A stretch of DNA of 23,627 nt from an uncultured Brevibacterium sp. GTDB lineage: Bacteria > Actinomycetota > Actinomycetes > Actinomycetales > Brevibacteriaceae. The stretch spans positions 1 through 23,627 of the forward strand of contig CABTZE010000011.1 of assembly GCA_902489215.1 (NCBI GenBank), in the 5' to 3' direction. Position numbers and translations under genes: made by a program. The notes under the pieces were generated by a model that saw nothing but the letters and a program-made list of their open reading frames with translations, was not told the DNA's origin and did no database searches. This document shows, in pieces, positions 13,843-22,302 of this stretch (positions are counted from its first letter, which is position 1; each line of letters opens with the position of its first letter).

Positions 13843-14498
13843 GCGTGTTCTCCCGCAAGTTCGCGAAGGCGCGCAATCTGCGCGGCAGGGTTGTCGGCAC
13901 CGTAGACGGCGGAGCCTGCGACGAAGACGTCGGCGCCTGCCTCTGCTGCGCGTCCAATCGTGTCCTCGGATATTCCGCCGTCCACCTGGACGGTCAGTTC
14001 GAGGTTGGCCGCCGAGATCGCTTCGCGGATCCTGCGGACCTTCGGCAGGCACACGTCGAGGAACTTCTGTCCGCCGAATCCCGGTTCGACGGTCATGATG
14101 AGCACCTGGTCGAATTCGCCGAGAAGATCAATGAGCGGTTCTACGGGGGTGGCAGGTTTGACCGCGACGGAGGCCTTCGCCCCCAGGCGGCGCAGTTCGC
14201 GGGCGGTGCGCACGGGGGCGGCCGAGGCTTCCAGGTGGAAGGTCACCGACTCGCAGCCCATTTCGGCGTAGACCGGTGCGTGCCGGTCGGCCTCAGAGAT
14301 CATGAGGTGCATGTCCAGCGGGATGGGCGAGACGGCTTTGATTCGCTCGACAACGGGCGGGCCGAAAGTGAGGTTGGGCACGAAGTGGTTGTCCATAACG
14401 TCGACGTGCGCCATGTCGGCGTCGGCGATTTTGGCCAGTTCGCGGTCGAACTGCGCGAAGTCACAGGACAGGATGCTGGGGTTGATGGAAATCGACAC
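13836..14498 (-). CDS. rpe: Ribulose-phosphate 3-epimerase
   Basis: Rpe interconverts ribulose 5-phosphate and xylulose 5-phosphate in the pentose phosphate pathway. The 220-residue TIM barrel has the metal ligands and acid/base residues in HVDVMDNHFVPNLTFGP (31-47) and DMHLM (62-66), then MTVEPGFGGQKF and VDGGI. The start is GTG at 14498 with GAGGA 5 nt upstream, 10 bp after the rsmB stop. An in-frame ATG at 14585 would add 29 residues that are only the rsmB sequence read in another frame. Confidence 0.95.
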   Translation of the reverse strand: MSISINPSILSCDFAQFDRELAKIADADMAHVDVMDNHFVPNLTFGPPVVERIKAVSPIPLDMHLMISEADRHAPVYAEMGCESVTFHLEASAAPVRTARELRRLGAKASVAVKPATPVEPLIDLLGEFDQVLIMTVEPGFGGQKFLDVCLPKVRRIREAISAANLELTVQVDGGISEDTIGRAAEAGADVFVAGSAVYGADNPAAQIARLRELAGEHAC

Positions 14499-14508
14499 GG
14501 GTGTCCTC

Positions 14509-15918
14509 TCAGGCTGGGCGGCGGATGAGGCAGATGAACATGCCGTCGGTTTCGTGAACGTGGGACCACAGCTGGGCGGCGGCACCGTCGCCCACGGCGG
14601 ACGAGGCGAAGCTTTCGGCTGGCTGTCTCGTCACCCGGGCCAGGTGGTCGGGTGTGTCGAGAATCTGCGCTTCGGGGATGTCTGCTGCGAAGGCGCGGAC
14701 CACGTCGAGGGTTTCGTGCTTGTGCGGCGAGCACGTGGAGTAGGCGATGACACCACCGGGAGCGCAGGCCTGCCAGGCCGCGCGGAGAAGACCGTCCTGA
14801 AGCGGGCGCAGTGTGCGCACGTCTTGTGGGCTGCGTCTCCAGCGCGCTTCCGGCCTGCGCCGCAGTGCGCCCAAACCGGAGCAGGGCACGTCGACGAGCA
14901 CTCGGGTGAAGTCACCGGGATACGCTTCGGCGAATTCGCGTCCGTCACCTTTGAACACTTCGACGGTGTCAGCAAAAGCGCGCGTGCTGTCGACCACGAG
15001 GTCAGCTCGGTGACCTGACGCATCAAGGGCTGTCACGGGCACGCCCCGCTCGGCTGCTGTGGCGGCCAGAATTGCGGTTTTGCCGCCGGGGCCGGCACAC
15101 ATGTCGAGCCATTCGCCCTCGGGAGCTTCAGCTTCCAGCAGGGTGAGTGCTGTCAGCTGGGAGCCTTCGTCCTGCACCCGCGCACGTCCCGTTCGCAGCG
15201 CCTCGAGATTCCCCGGGTCACCGCGGTCGAGAACGACTCCCAGGGGTGACAGCTCGGTGGGAGTTCCGGGAAGTTCACTGCGGTCCAGTCCTGGCAGTGC
15301 GGTGAGCACGACTGGCGCTGGATCGTTGTGCGACTGCAGCAGCAGATCGATCTCTGCCGTGCTGCGCCCGTGTGCTTCGAGGGCCTCCCGCAGGGCGCTG
15401 ACAATCCATGCCGGATGCGAGTACCGCAGCGACTTCGCCTGTTCTTCGGGCAGACCAGCTGTGACAAGCGCCAGCCAGTCGTCATAGCTGCGTTCACCGA
15501 TCCGGCGAAGGACAGCGTTGACGATCCCGGATGCGCGCGGCAGTGACTGCTTGATGACGGCTACTGTTTCGCCCACCGCGGCGTGGTCGGGAATGCGCAT
15601 GGCCAGAAGCTGATGTGCGCCCATCCGCATGGCGTTGAGCACCGGGATTTCCAGGGTGTCGACTTTGCGGGATGCCGCTTCAGCGATGATCGCATCGTAG
15701 AGACCGCGGGCGCGCAGCGTTCCGTAGGTCAGCTCTGTTGCCAGTGCCGCATCGTCAGCACGCAGGCGCGTGCGCGCAATCTTGCGCGGCAGCAGAAGGT
15801 TGGCGTAGGCGTCGTCTTCATCAACCGCGACGAGCACCTCCCACGCGAGGATGCGGGCAAGGTTGGCTTTCTGCGGGTTGTTCCGGCCCCGACTGCGACG
15901 AGCGTCAGGCCGGCTCAT
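14509..15918 (-). CDS. rsmB: 16S rRNA cytosine-C5 methyltransferase (RsmB/Sun/Fmu)
   Basis: RsmB methylates a cytosine of 16S rRNA (C967 in E. coli) using S-adenosylmethionine. The 469-residue protein has an N-terminal NusB-like RNA-binding domain (about 15-145) and a C-terminal Rossmann methyltransferase domain. The SAM loop is DMCAGPGGKT (272-281). The two active-site cysteines are C346 in DVPCSGLG and C396 in YSTCSPH, giving the usual two-cysteine chemistry. A basic, disordered N-terminal stretch precedes the NusB part. The ATG overlaps the fmt stop (ATGA); the fmt-fmu-rpe order is the same as in M. tuberculosis. Confidence 0.95.
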   Translation of the reverse strand: MSRPDARRSRGRNNPQKANLARILAWEVLVAVDEDDAYANLLLPRKIARTRLRADDAALATELTYGTLRARGLYDAIIAEAASRKVDTLEIPVLNAMRMGAHQLLAMRIPDHAAVGETVAVIKQSLPRASGIVNAVLRRIGERSYDDWLALVTAGLPEEQAKSLRYSHPAWIVSALREALEAHGRSTAEIDLLLQSHNDPAPVVLTALPGLDRSELPGTPTELSPLGVVLDRGDPGNLEALRTGRARVQDEGSQLTALTLLEAEAPEGEWLDMCAGPGGKTAILAATAAERGVPVTALDASGHRADLVVDSTRAFADTVEVFKGDGREFAEAYPGDFTRVLVDVPCSGLGALRRRPEARWRRSPQDVRTLRPLQDGLLRAAWQACAPGGVIAYSTCSPHKHETLDVVRAFAADIPEAQILDTPDHLARVTRQPAESFASSAVGDGAAAQLWSHVHETDGMFICLIRRPA

Positions 15919-16829
15919 GCGTCCTCACCCAGGTCGAAGCGGACGCCCGGGTTGCCGCGCAGGAAGTCCGCGGCGGCCATGCGCTGCTTGCCGAACGGCT
16001 GGATTGTCTCGATGAATACCGGATGGCTTCCCGTGCCGATGAGCATTCCCCCATGAGCACTGGCGGTGTGGCCGGGTTCAAGCGAGCCCTCGGCTGGTGC
16101 GAGTGGCCCCAGCTTGGTGCGCTTGCCGCCGATCGTGCTCCACGGTCCCGGGGCCGGCGAGGTGCCGCGCGAGCGGGCGATGAGCTGTTCGGCTGGCAGC
16201 TGGAAGTCCAGCTGCGCATCAGCGGCGGTGATCTTGGGTGCCAGTGTCCCCTCGGCCGGCTGTGGAGTGAACTGGGCCGTGCCGTTCTCTACCGCCGTGA
16301 GGGCATCTGCGAGAACAGCTGCACCCTTTTCGGCGTAGTCGGCAAGGGCCGCTCCGGCATCGACGTGGTCAAGCGGCAGTTCGAGTGCGCTCACGATGTC
16401 ACCGGTGTCCATGCCCTCGTCTAGCCGGAACACAGTGACGCCGGAAGTCGTGTGTCCGTCGATGAGGGCGCGCTGAACAGGAGCGGCACCTCGATAGTCG
16501 GGAAGAAGCGAGAAGTGGAGGTTGTACCAACCCAAGCGAGCGGCGGCGAGTGACCGGGGTCCGGCCAGCGCCCCGTAGGCGACGACCGCAACGGCATCGA
16601 CTTCGAGCTTTTCGATCTCAGTGACGACGTCGCCTACCAATCGGCTGGCCTCAATGACGGGCAGGCCGAGTTCCTGTGCTGCTGTCTTCACCGGGCTGGG
16701 CGTCAAAACGCGTTTGCGTCCGATCGGCGCATCGGGTCGGGTGAGCACGGCTGCCACGCTGTGCTGCGAGGCGACGGCGCGCAGGGAGGGAACGGCGGGT
16801 TCCGGAGTGCCGGCAAACAGGATTCTCAC
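15915..16829 (-). CDS. fmt: Methionyl-tRNA formyltransferase
   Basis: Fmt formylates the initiator Met-tRNA using 10-formyltetrahydrofolate, so that translation starts with formylmethionine. The 304 residues match the family. The catalytic triad is visible: N103 and H105 in NLHFSLLPDYRGAAP (103-117) and D141 in EGMDTG. The C-terminal beta-barrel tRNA-binding domain follows from about 205. The start is GTG with no good ribosome-binding site; TAGACT ends 7 nt upstream, so a leaderless internal transcript is possible. It follows priA by a 27-bp gap. Confidence 0.96.
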   Translation of the reverse strand: MRILFAGTPEPAVPSLRAVASQHSVAAVLTRPDAPIGRKRVLTPSPVKTAAQELGLPVIEASRLVGDVVTEIEKLEVDAVAVVAYGALAGPRSLAAARLGWYNLHFSLLPDYRGAAPVQRALIDGHTTSGVTVFRLDEGMDTGDIVSALELPLDHVDAGAALADYAEKGAAVLADALTAVENGTAQFTPQPAEGTLAPKITAADAQLDFQLPAEQLIARSRGTSPAPGPWSTIGGKRTKLGPLAPAEGSLEPGHTASAHGGMLIGTGSHPVFIETIQPFGKQRMAAADFLRGNPGVRFDLGEDA

Positions 16830-16836
16830 GCCGCTC

Positions 16837-16842
16837 AGTCTA
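16837..16842 (-). promoter_or_regulatory. Candidate leaderless -10 element for fmt
   Basis: TAGACT (TANNNT) ends 7 nt before the GTG of fmt, in the 27-bp priA-fmt gap, where no Shine-Dalgarno sequence is seen. No -35 element at a normal distance was found. It may give a separate fmt-rsmB-rpe-pnuC transcript. Confidence 0.4.
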
Positions 16843-16856
16843 GTGGGCGCTCGGTG

Positions 16857-18953
16857 TCACAGGGCGTCGGGATCGTCCATGCGGACGCGAATCTGCACGT
16901 CGCCGCGCATTGACCGGCTGGCGGTTTCGGCCGCAAGGTGCTCTGAGAGCGTGCTGCCGGTCGAGGCTGGAATGCCGAGAACCGCTGTGACGACGGATTC
17001 GTCGACGTCGTCGCCGGGTCTTGTGAAGCGAGAACGAGGCGGGCCGTCGCGAAGCTCATACAGCCGTGCGTCGAACTCTTCACAGCAGCCTTCCGCAACG
17101 TCTTCGACCGCGTGGCGGGCACCGGTGACCTCGGCTGTTCGCCAGGCAGGCGGGAAGCCCGCTTCCGTACGGTCCGCGAGCTCTCCCGCAGCGTAGATTT
17201 CCGGATCCCAGCGCGTCAGGGTGCGGACAACGTTTGGGTCGTCGTCCAGAATGAGCACGCGGCCCCCGGCGCGGGACGGGCGGACCATGGCCGCTGCCCG
17301 CATGCGCCGGGCTATTGCCCTGTCGGTGGCTCTGAGCACGGGGCCGGGCCACAGCGTGTCGAGCAGAACCGCTGCCGCATAGCCGCCGTCCACATAGGGC
17401 TCAGCGCCAGTCGAGGCAACGACAATGTCCGCTGGATCATCCAGTCGGGAGAAGACTCTGCTGCCGCCGGAGCGCACAACCGTGAAGCCGGGAAACGCTC
17501 GGCCCAGCTGCGCGTGAATCCCGTCGAGTCCCGCGCTGCGGAAGCTGAAGCGCCTGCCTCGGCAGCTGCGACACGCGAGCTGCTCGATGTGCCATCCGCA
17601 CCGGGCACAGGCGAAGGGACCTTCCGGACCGGCGGCACTCAGCGGCGCTTCGCATGACGGGCAGAGAGCAGGGTTGCTGCACGCCGTGCAGGTCAGAAAG
17701 GTCGAATAGCCGGTGCGGGGAACCTGCACCAAAACCGGGCCGACAGCGGCATGGCTTTTCGCCCGGCCCAGGGCACCCCGGATGACGCTGAACACAGCGT
17801 CGGGCAGCTGCGTCAGATCGCTGAGGCTGCGCTCTGCCTGCGGACGGAACACGACGGGCGCTGCCTCACGTCGCTCCTGACGGGACGTGCGCAGCTCCCC
17901 CAGCCATCCGGCGCCAATGAGGAACTGCACGTCAACTGTGCGCGTTCGGTCAAGAAACAGAAGAGCAGCTCCCGAACGACGAACCCGCTCCTGCAGGACG
18001 AAGCGCGCGTGTGCATACGGCGCCCGCCCGAAAAGATAAGAATCATTGCCGTCGTCGAACATCAGCACGAGCCCGAGGCTCTGCATCGGGGCAAAAGCGG
18101 CCGCCTGGGTACCCAGCACCAAGCGCGACCGTCCGGTCAGCACGCGAACCCACGCGGCCCATCGTGCTTCCGGTCCCTGGTCAGCGCTGAGCACAGAAGT
18201 GAACTCAGCAAGCGATCCCAGATGACGCTCAACCGCCTCCAGTTCCCGATAGTCGGGCACCAGCCACAGCACCGTCCGGCCCTCAGAGATGACCCGCGCG
18301 GCGGCCTCAATCCCGAAGCGCACCCAGTCAAGACCACCGGAATCCCCCGGCAGCACCGTGTAGGCGCCCCGAGGACCGGCCTCGGGTTCAGCCGCATCAT
18401 CGTTTTCGGCCCACGACTGCAGGGCCGCAAGAAAACCAGCTTCGGCGGCCGGAACGCCATCAGCAGCCGGAGCCGCAACAACATCGCGGGCAACCTCAGC
18501 AGCCTTGTCGGGATCAGCGGGCGCAGACTTCAGAACGTTCTTTTCGCCGCGCGCGTGGCGGGAGGGAACTCCCAGCCTGACAACATCCGCCGTGGTCCCG
18601 GCAAAGCGCGCCGCTACAGCCTGACAGAGGCCGTACAGTTCCTCACCCAGCACGGGAAGCGGCGAAACGACGGAGGAAAGAGGCGAGAGCTCACCCGCAA
18701 CATCGGTCGTGTCCGCACGCTGGACAATGAAACCTGATAGCCGGCGCCCGGAAAAGCGAACCCGAACGCGAGCCCCGACCTCCGCCTCGTCAGCCTGATC
18801 CTGGGTAACGGCATAGTCGAACAGGCGGTCCAGGTGCGGAAGTGGGGACTCCAGCAGGACGCGCGCCACGGGACGGTCATCCGCAGGCTGTGCACCGCCG
18901 CGGATCCTCAGGCGAGGTTCCTCAGCGTCGGCGAACAGCTGAGCGTCGTCCAC
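16857..18953 (-). CDS. priA: Primosomal protein N' PriA, helicase-degenerate actinobacterial form
   Basis: PriA recognises stalled replication forks and reloads the replicative helicase. The 698-residue protein has the N-terminal DNA-binding region (PVARVLLESPLPHLDRLFDYAV, 28-49) and all eight zinc-binding cysteines: C422, C425, C431, C434, C449, C452, C461 and C464. The motor motifs are lost. The Walker A place (about 203-217) has no GxGKT, and the usual DEEH box reads FDDGND (299-304). This form is known in actinobacteria and probably has no helicase activity, acting as a structural fork-binding protein. The GTG start lies 5 bp after the metK stop with only a weak GAGAG upstream, so the exact start is less certain. 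Confidence 0.92.
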   Translation of the reverse strand: MDDAQLFADAEEPRLRIRGGAQPADDRPVARVLLESPLPHLDRLFDYAVTQDQADEAEVGARVRVRFSGRRLSGFIVQRADTTDVAGELSPLSSVVSPLPVLGEELYGLCQAVAARFAGTTADVVRLGVPSRHARGEKNVLKSAPADPDKAAEVARDVVAAPAADGVPAAEAGFLAALQSWAENDDAAEPEAGPRGAYTVLPGDSGGLDWVRFGIEAAARVISEGRTVLWLVPDYRELEAVERHLGSLAEFTSVLSADQGPEARWAAWVRVLTGRSRLVLGTQAAAFAPMQSLGLVLMFDDGNDSYLFGRAPYAHARFVLQERVRRSGAALLFLDRTRTVDVQFLIGAGWLGELRTSRQERREAAPVVFRPQAERSLSDLTQLPDAVFSVIRGALGRAKSHAAVGPVLVQVPRTGYSTFLTCTACSNPALCPSCEAPLSAAGPEGPFACARCGWHIEQLACRSCRGRRFSFRSAGLDGIHAQLGRAFPGFTVVRSGGSRVFSRLDDPADIVVASTGAEPYVDGGYAAAVLLDTLWPGPVLRATDRAIARRMRAAAMVRPSRAGGRVLILDDDPNVVRTLTRWDPEIYAAGELADRTEAGFPPAWRTAEVTGARHAVEDVAEGCCEEFDARLYELRDGPPRSRFTRPGDDVDESVVTAVLGIPASTGSTLSEHLAAETASRSMRGDVQIRVRMDDPDAL

Positions 18954-18958
18954 GGCTC

Positions 18959-20146
18959 TCAGCTGAAATAGGACTTCAGCGCAGCGGCGCGGTCAGTGTT
19001 CTCCCACGTGAAATCAGAGTCTTCGCGGCCGAAGTGGCCGTAGGTAGACGTCTTGCGATAAATGGGACGGTTGAGGTCAAGTTCGGCGATGATGGCCGCG
19101 GGACGAAGATCGAACACCTCGCGCACCGCGCCGGCCAGCTTCACCGGATCGACTTCGCTGGTGCCGAAGGTTTCGACGTACAGGCCGACGGGGCTGGCAG
19201 CGCCGATGGCATAGGCCACCTGGACTTCTGCGCGTTCAGCAAGGCCCGCGGCGACGATGTTCTTGGCTACCCAGCGAGTCGCATAGGCGCCCGAACGGTC
19301 AACCTTCGACGGGTCTTTTCCGGAGAAGGCGCCACCGCCGTGACGGGCGAAACCGCCGTAGGTGTCGACAATGATCTTCCTGCCGGTCAGACCGGCATCG
19401 CCCATGGGTCCGCCGGTAATGAACGGACCTGCGGGGTTGATGAAGTAGTTGGTCCGCGAGGTGTCGAGCCCGGATTCTTCCAACACCGGGTCGACCACAT
19501 GGGCGCGGATGTCCCGTGCAAGCTCAGCGTGCGTGATGGTTTCGTCGTGCTGCGTGGATAGAACAACAGCTTCGACCGTCACGGCCTTGTCGCCGTGATA
19601 GCCGACCGTGACCTGCGACTTCCCGTCGGGGCGCAGGTACGGCAGGGTGCCGGACTTGCGAACGGCGGTGAGTCGTTCTGTCAGCCTGTGCGACCAGTAG
19701 ATCGGCGTGGGCATGAGAGTCGACGTTGAATTGTCCGCATACCCGAACATCAGACCCTGATCGCCAGCGCCCAGAGCGCTGTAGAGATCGGTAGTGCCGG
19801 AGCGAGCTTCGAGAGAACGGGTCACACCCTCGGAGATGTCGTTCGACTGTGCGCCGATCGACAGCGAAACACCGCAGGTGTGGCCGTCGAAGCCCTTAGC
19901 CGAAGAGTCGTAGCCGATGTCGGTGATAACGTCACGCACCAGCTGGGCGATGTCAGCGTAGCCGGAGGTTGTCACCTCGCCGGCAACGTGCACAAGTCCG
20001 GTGGTGACCATCGTCTCCACGGCAACGCGGGCGCGACTGTCCTGTTCAAGAAGGGCATCCAGCACGGCGTCGCTGATCTGGTCGCAGATCTTGTCCGGGT
20101 GGCCCTCGGTTACGGATTCAGAGGTGAATTGACGAAGTTCAGACAC
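18959..20146 (-). CDS. metK: S-adenosylmethionine synthetase
   Basis: MetK makes S-adenosylmethionine from methionine and ATP, supplying methyl groups to enzymes such as RsmB encoded nearby. The 395-residue protein carries GHPDK (15-19), the signature GAGDQGLMFGYA (126-137) and the phosphate-binding loop GGGAFSGKDPSKVDRS. The start is GTG. AGGA overlaps the coaBC stop codon 7 nt upstream and is a good ribosome-binding site. The same bases also read TAGGAT, a possible -10 element 6 nt before the start. Confidence 0.98.
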   Translation of the reverse strand: MSELRQFTSESVTEGHPDKICDQISDAVLDALLEQDSRARVAVETMVTTGLVHVAGEVTTSGYADIAQLVRDVITDIGYDSSAKGFDGHTCGVSLSIGAQSNDISEGVTRSLEARSGTTDLYSALGAGDQGLMFGYADNSTSTLMPTPIYWSHRLTERLTAVRKSGTLPYLRPDGKSQVTVGYHGDKAVTVEAVVLSTQHDETITHAELARDIRAHVVDPVLEESGLDTSRTNYFINPAGPFITGGPMGDAGLTGRKIIVDTYGGFARHGGGAFSGKDPSKVDRSGAYATRWVAKNIVAAGLAERAEVQVAYAIGAASPVGLYVETFGTSEVDPVKLAGAVREVFDLRPAAIIAELDLNRPIYRKTSTYGHFGREDSDFTWENTDRAAALKSYFS

Positions 20147-20155
20147 GATTCAATC

Positions 20156-21397
20156 CTAGGCGACCGCGTGTTTCGCGATCGTTTCCATGACAGAAACCGA
20201 CACATCGGCCTTGTTTCCGGTGAACTCTCCCCGACTGACCACTTCTGAATCGGCCAGAGCCAGCACTTCGACGTGAGTGGTGTCATGGCCGAATGTCTTG
20301 CCGTCAGACACATCGTTGAAGACGAGAATGTCACAGCCTTTGCGTACAATCTTCTGCCTGGCAAGTTCGGCCGCGGGGGCTTCCGGACTGCCGGTTTCAG
20401 CAGCGAATCCGACGATCGTCTGACCATCACGGCGATCGGCAACGAGACCGGCGAGGATGTCGGGATTCTGTACGAGCTCAATGGTCAGGCCGGCGTCGCC
20501 GTCCTTTTTCATTTTGTGGCCGGCAGCCTGCGCCGGACGGTAGTCAGAAACAGCGGCGGCCATGATGACGATGTCAGCCTCCGCTGCCTCTTCACGGCAT
20601 ACGCTTTCCAACTGGGCAGTCGTTTCGACTTCGCGAATGCTGATGTCCGACGGCAGAGACTCAAGAATCGCCGAATCGACATTCGCCGCAGCCAGAACGA
20701 CCTCGGCTCCAAAGCGGTGAGCGGCGTCAGCAAGGGCCGCTCCCTGCTTGCCGGATGAGCGGTTGCCGAGGAAGCGGACCGGATCAAGCGGTTCTCGTGT
20801 GCCGCCTGCGCTGATGAACACCCGACGGCCGGCAAGAAGTCCTTGGGCAAAGCCGTCTTTTCGGGCCGCTGCCTCACGGTGGACCGACAGAGCGAAATCG
20901 ACGATGTCCTGTGGTTCGGGCAGACGTCCCGGCCCAGAATCAGCACCGGTCAGACGACCCGATGCTGGTTCGAGGACGTGCACGCCGCGTGCCCGCAGAA
21001 CCGCAACGTTGTCGACGGTGGCAGGGTTGAACCACATCTCGGTGTGCATAGCGGGAGCAACCACGACCGGCGCGGTCGTGGTGAGCACCGTAGCAGTCAG
21101 AAGATCATCGGCTATTCCGGCGCGAATGCGCGCCAGGCTGTCTGCTGTCGCCGGGGCGATCAGCACGAGGTCAGCCTGCTGGCCGATGAGCACGTGTTCG
21201 ACCTCTTCGACCCGGGTGAAGACGTCAGTCTGCACCGGCTGACCCGAAAGAGCCTCCCACGTGGGTGCGCCGACAAAGCGCAGAGCGCTTTCGGTGGGTA
21301 CAACGCGAACGCTGTGCCCGGCTTCTTTCAGAAGTCTGACTACGTGAGCCGCTTTGTATGCGGCGATGCCCCCGGTGACGCCGAGAACGATGTTCAC
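20156..21397 (-). CDS. coaBC: Bifunctional phosphopantothenoylcysteine decarboxylase/synthetase
   Basis: CoaBC joins 4'-phosphopantothenate to cysteine and then decarboxylates the product, two steps of coenzyme A synthesis. The N-terminal flavin-dependent CoaC half (about 1-180) has GGIAAYK (9-15), the catalytic histidine H68 and APAMHTEMW (114-122). The substrate-clamp segment reads GRLTGADSGPGRLPEP, without the cysteine seen in E. coli; I believe mycobacterial CoaBC also has this form. The CoaB half begins at about 190 with ISAGGTREPLDPVRFLGNRSSG (195-216), then AAAVSDYRP and KMKK. The GTG start overlaps the rpoZ stop (GTGA). Confidence 0.96.
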   Translation of the reverse strand: MNIVLGVTGGIAAYKAAHVVRLLKEAGHSVRVVPTESALRFVGAPTWEALSGQPVQTDVFTRVEEVEHVLIGQQADLVLIAPATADSLARIRAGIADDLLTATVLTTTAPVVVAPAMHTEMWFNPATVDNVAVLRARGVHVLEPASGRLTGADSGPGRLPEPQDIVDFALSVHREAAARKDGFAQGLLAGRRVFISAGGTREPLDPVRFLGNRSSGKQGAALADAAHRFGAEVVLAAANVDSAILESLPSDISIREVETTAQLESVCREEAAEADIVIMAAAVSDYRPAQAAGHKMKKDGDAGLTIELVQNPDILAGLVADRRDGQTIVGFAAETGSPEAPAAELARQKIVRKGCDILVFNDVSDGKTFGHDTTHVEVLALADSEVVSRGEFTGNKADVSVSVMETIAKHAVA

Positions 21398-21714
21398 AGT
21401 GCGTCGGGGTCCAAGCTGAAGTCGAACTCTTCAGCGAGAGCTTCTTCTTGAGCGAGCTCTTCTGCAGTGGCCTCACGGCTGACGAGCTTGCCCTCGTTGA
21501 TTTCGCGCAGAGCAATCGACAGCGGCTTTTCGCCGGCTTCCGGCGTCACGAGCGGACCGACGTTCTCCAACAGTCCGTCCTGCAGCTGTGCGTAGTACGA
21601 GTTGATCTGGCGGGCGCGGCGCGCAGCCTCGATGACGAGTTCGTACTTCGACGGCGTCACATTGAGCAGATCGTCGATCGGCGGGTTGGTGATGCCTTCG
21701 GGGTTAGCAGTCAA
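21394..21714 (-). CDS. rpoZ: RNA polymerase omega subunit
   Basis: Omega helps assemble and stabilise RNA polymerase by binding the beta' subunit. The core motif PEGITNPPIDDLL...SKYELVIEAARRARQIN is characteristic, and the actinobacterial-type acidic C-terminal extension is present. I take the start as TTG at 21714, because GGAG lies 7 nt upstream and the result (106 residues) begins just before the conserved PEGITNPPID. The ATG at 21729, abutting the gmk stop, would add five residues (MWRNF) but has a purine-rich stretch only immediately next to it. Order gmk-rpoZ-coaBC is conserved in actinobacteria. Confidence 0.95.
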   Translation of the reverse strand: MTANPEGITNPPIDDLLNVTPSKYELVIEAARRARQINSYYAQLQDGLLENVGPLVTPEAGEKPLSIALREINEGKLVSREATAEELAQEEALAEEFDFSLDPDAL

Positions 21715-21721
21715 GAAATTT

Positions 21722-21725
21722 CTCC
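21722..21725 (-). promoter_or_regulatory. Ribosome-binding site favouring the TTG start of rpoZ
   Basis: GGAG stands 7 nt before the TTG at 21714, and lies inside the reading frame that would start at the ATG at 21729. It is the main reason to prefer the shorter omega. Confidence 0.5.
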
Positions 21726-21729
21726 ACAT

Positions 21730-22302
21730 TCACCTAGGGGTGTCTGATGACAGTCCCATCAAGTCTACTAGTTCGGCGGCCGCTGCTGAAACATCGGTGT
21801 TGACGATCACGTGGTCGAATTCGTCCTGCGCCGCCAGTTCAGTGCGCGCTGTCTCAAGACGACGGGCAATCTGCTCGGGCGTTTCGGTGCCGCGGCCGGT
21901 GAGCCTGCGGACGAGTTCGTCCCAGCTGGGCGGTGCCATGAACACAAAGCGTGCGTTCGGCGCGTGCTCACGCACTTGGCGCGCCCCGTCGAGGTCGATT
22001 TCCAGGAGAGGCGCCAAGCCGTCGGCCAGAGCCTGCTCGACAGGGTCGGACGGCGTGCCGTAGCGGTGATGACCGTGTACGACGGCGTACTCGAGCATCT
22101 TTCCTGCTTCGATGAGCTCGTCGAACTCGGCGTCCGTCACAAAATGATAGTGCTCGCCATCGACTTCGCCCGGGCGAGGATCACGTGTGGTTGCGGACAC
22201 CGACAGCCACATGCGGTCGGCGCTGTTCTTGGCATGCTGGACGACGGTGCCTTTGCCGACCGCGGATGGGCCGGTGAGCACGGTCAGAATTGGTTTACTC
22301 AA
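21730..22302 (-). CDS. gmk: Guanylate kinase
   Basis: Gmk phosphorylates GMP to GDP using ATP, feeding GTP, dGTP and (p)ppGpp pools. The 190-residue protein has the Walker A loop GPSAVGKGT (11-19, K17), the GMP-binding stretch SVSATTRDPRPGEVDGEHYHFV (34-55) and the lid region RRLTGRGTETPEQIARRLETA. The start is TTG, preceded by GGAGAAG, and overlaps the mihF stop by 8 bp, so the two genes are probably coupled. The encoded N terminus MSKPILTVLTGPS is typical. Confidence 0.97.
   Translation of the reverse strand: MSKPILTVLTGPSAVGKGTVVQHAKNSADRMWLSVSATTRDPRPGEVDGEHYHFVTDAEFDELIEAGKMLEYAVVHGHHRYGTPSDPVEQALADGLAPLLEIDLDGARQVREHAPNARFVFMAPPSWDELVRRLTGRGTETPEQIARRLETARTELAAQDEFDHVIVNTDVSAAAAELVDLMGLSSDTPR

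Noticed and set aside
13843..14052. N-terminal extension of the PnuC-family protein
   Set aside because: The extra residues are an arginine-rich shadow of rpe. The TTG at 13842 has a GGGAG site and gives the usual family length.
17751..18737. 328-codon + strand open frame opposite priA
   Set aside because: Antisense shadow of priA, with low-complexity basic sequence and no recognisable domain.
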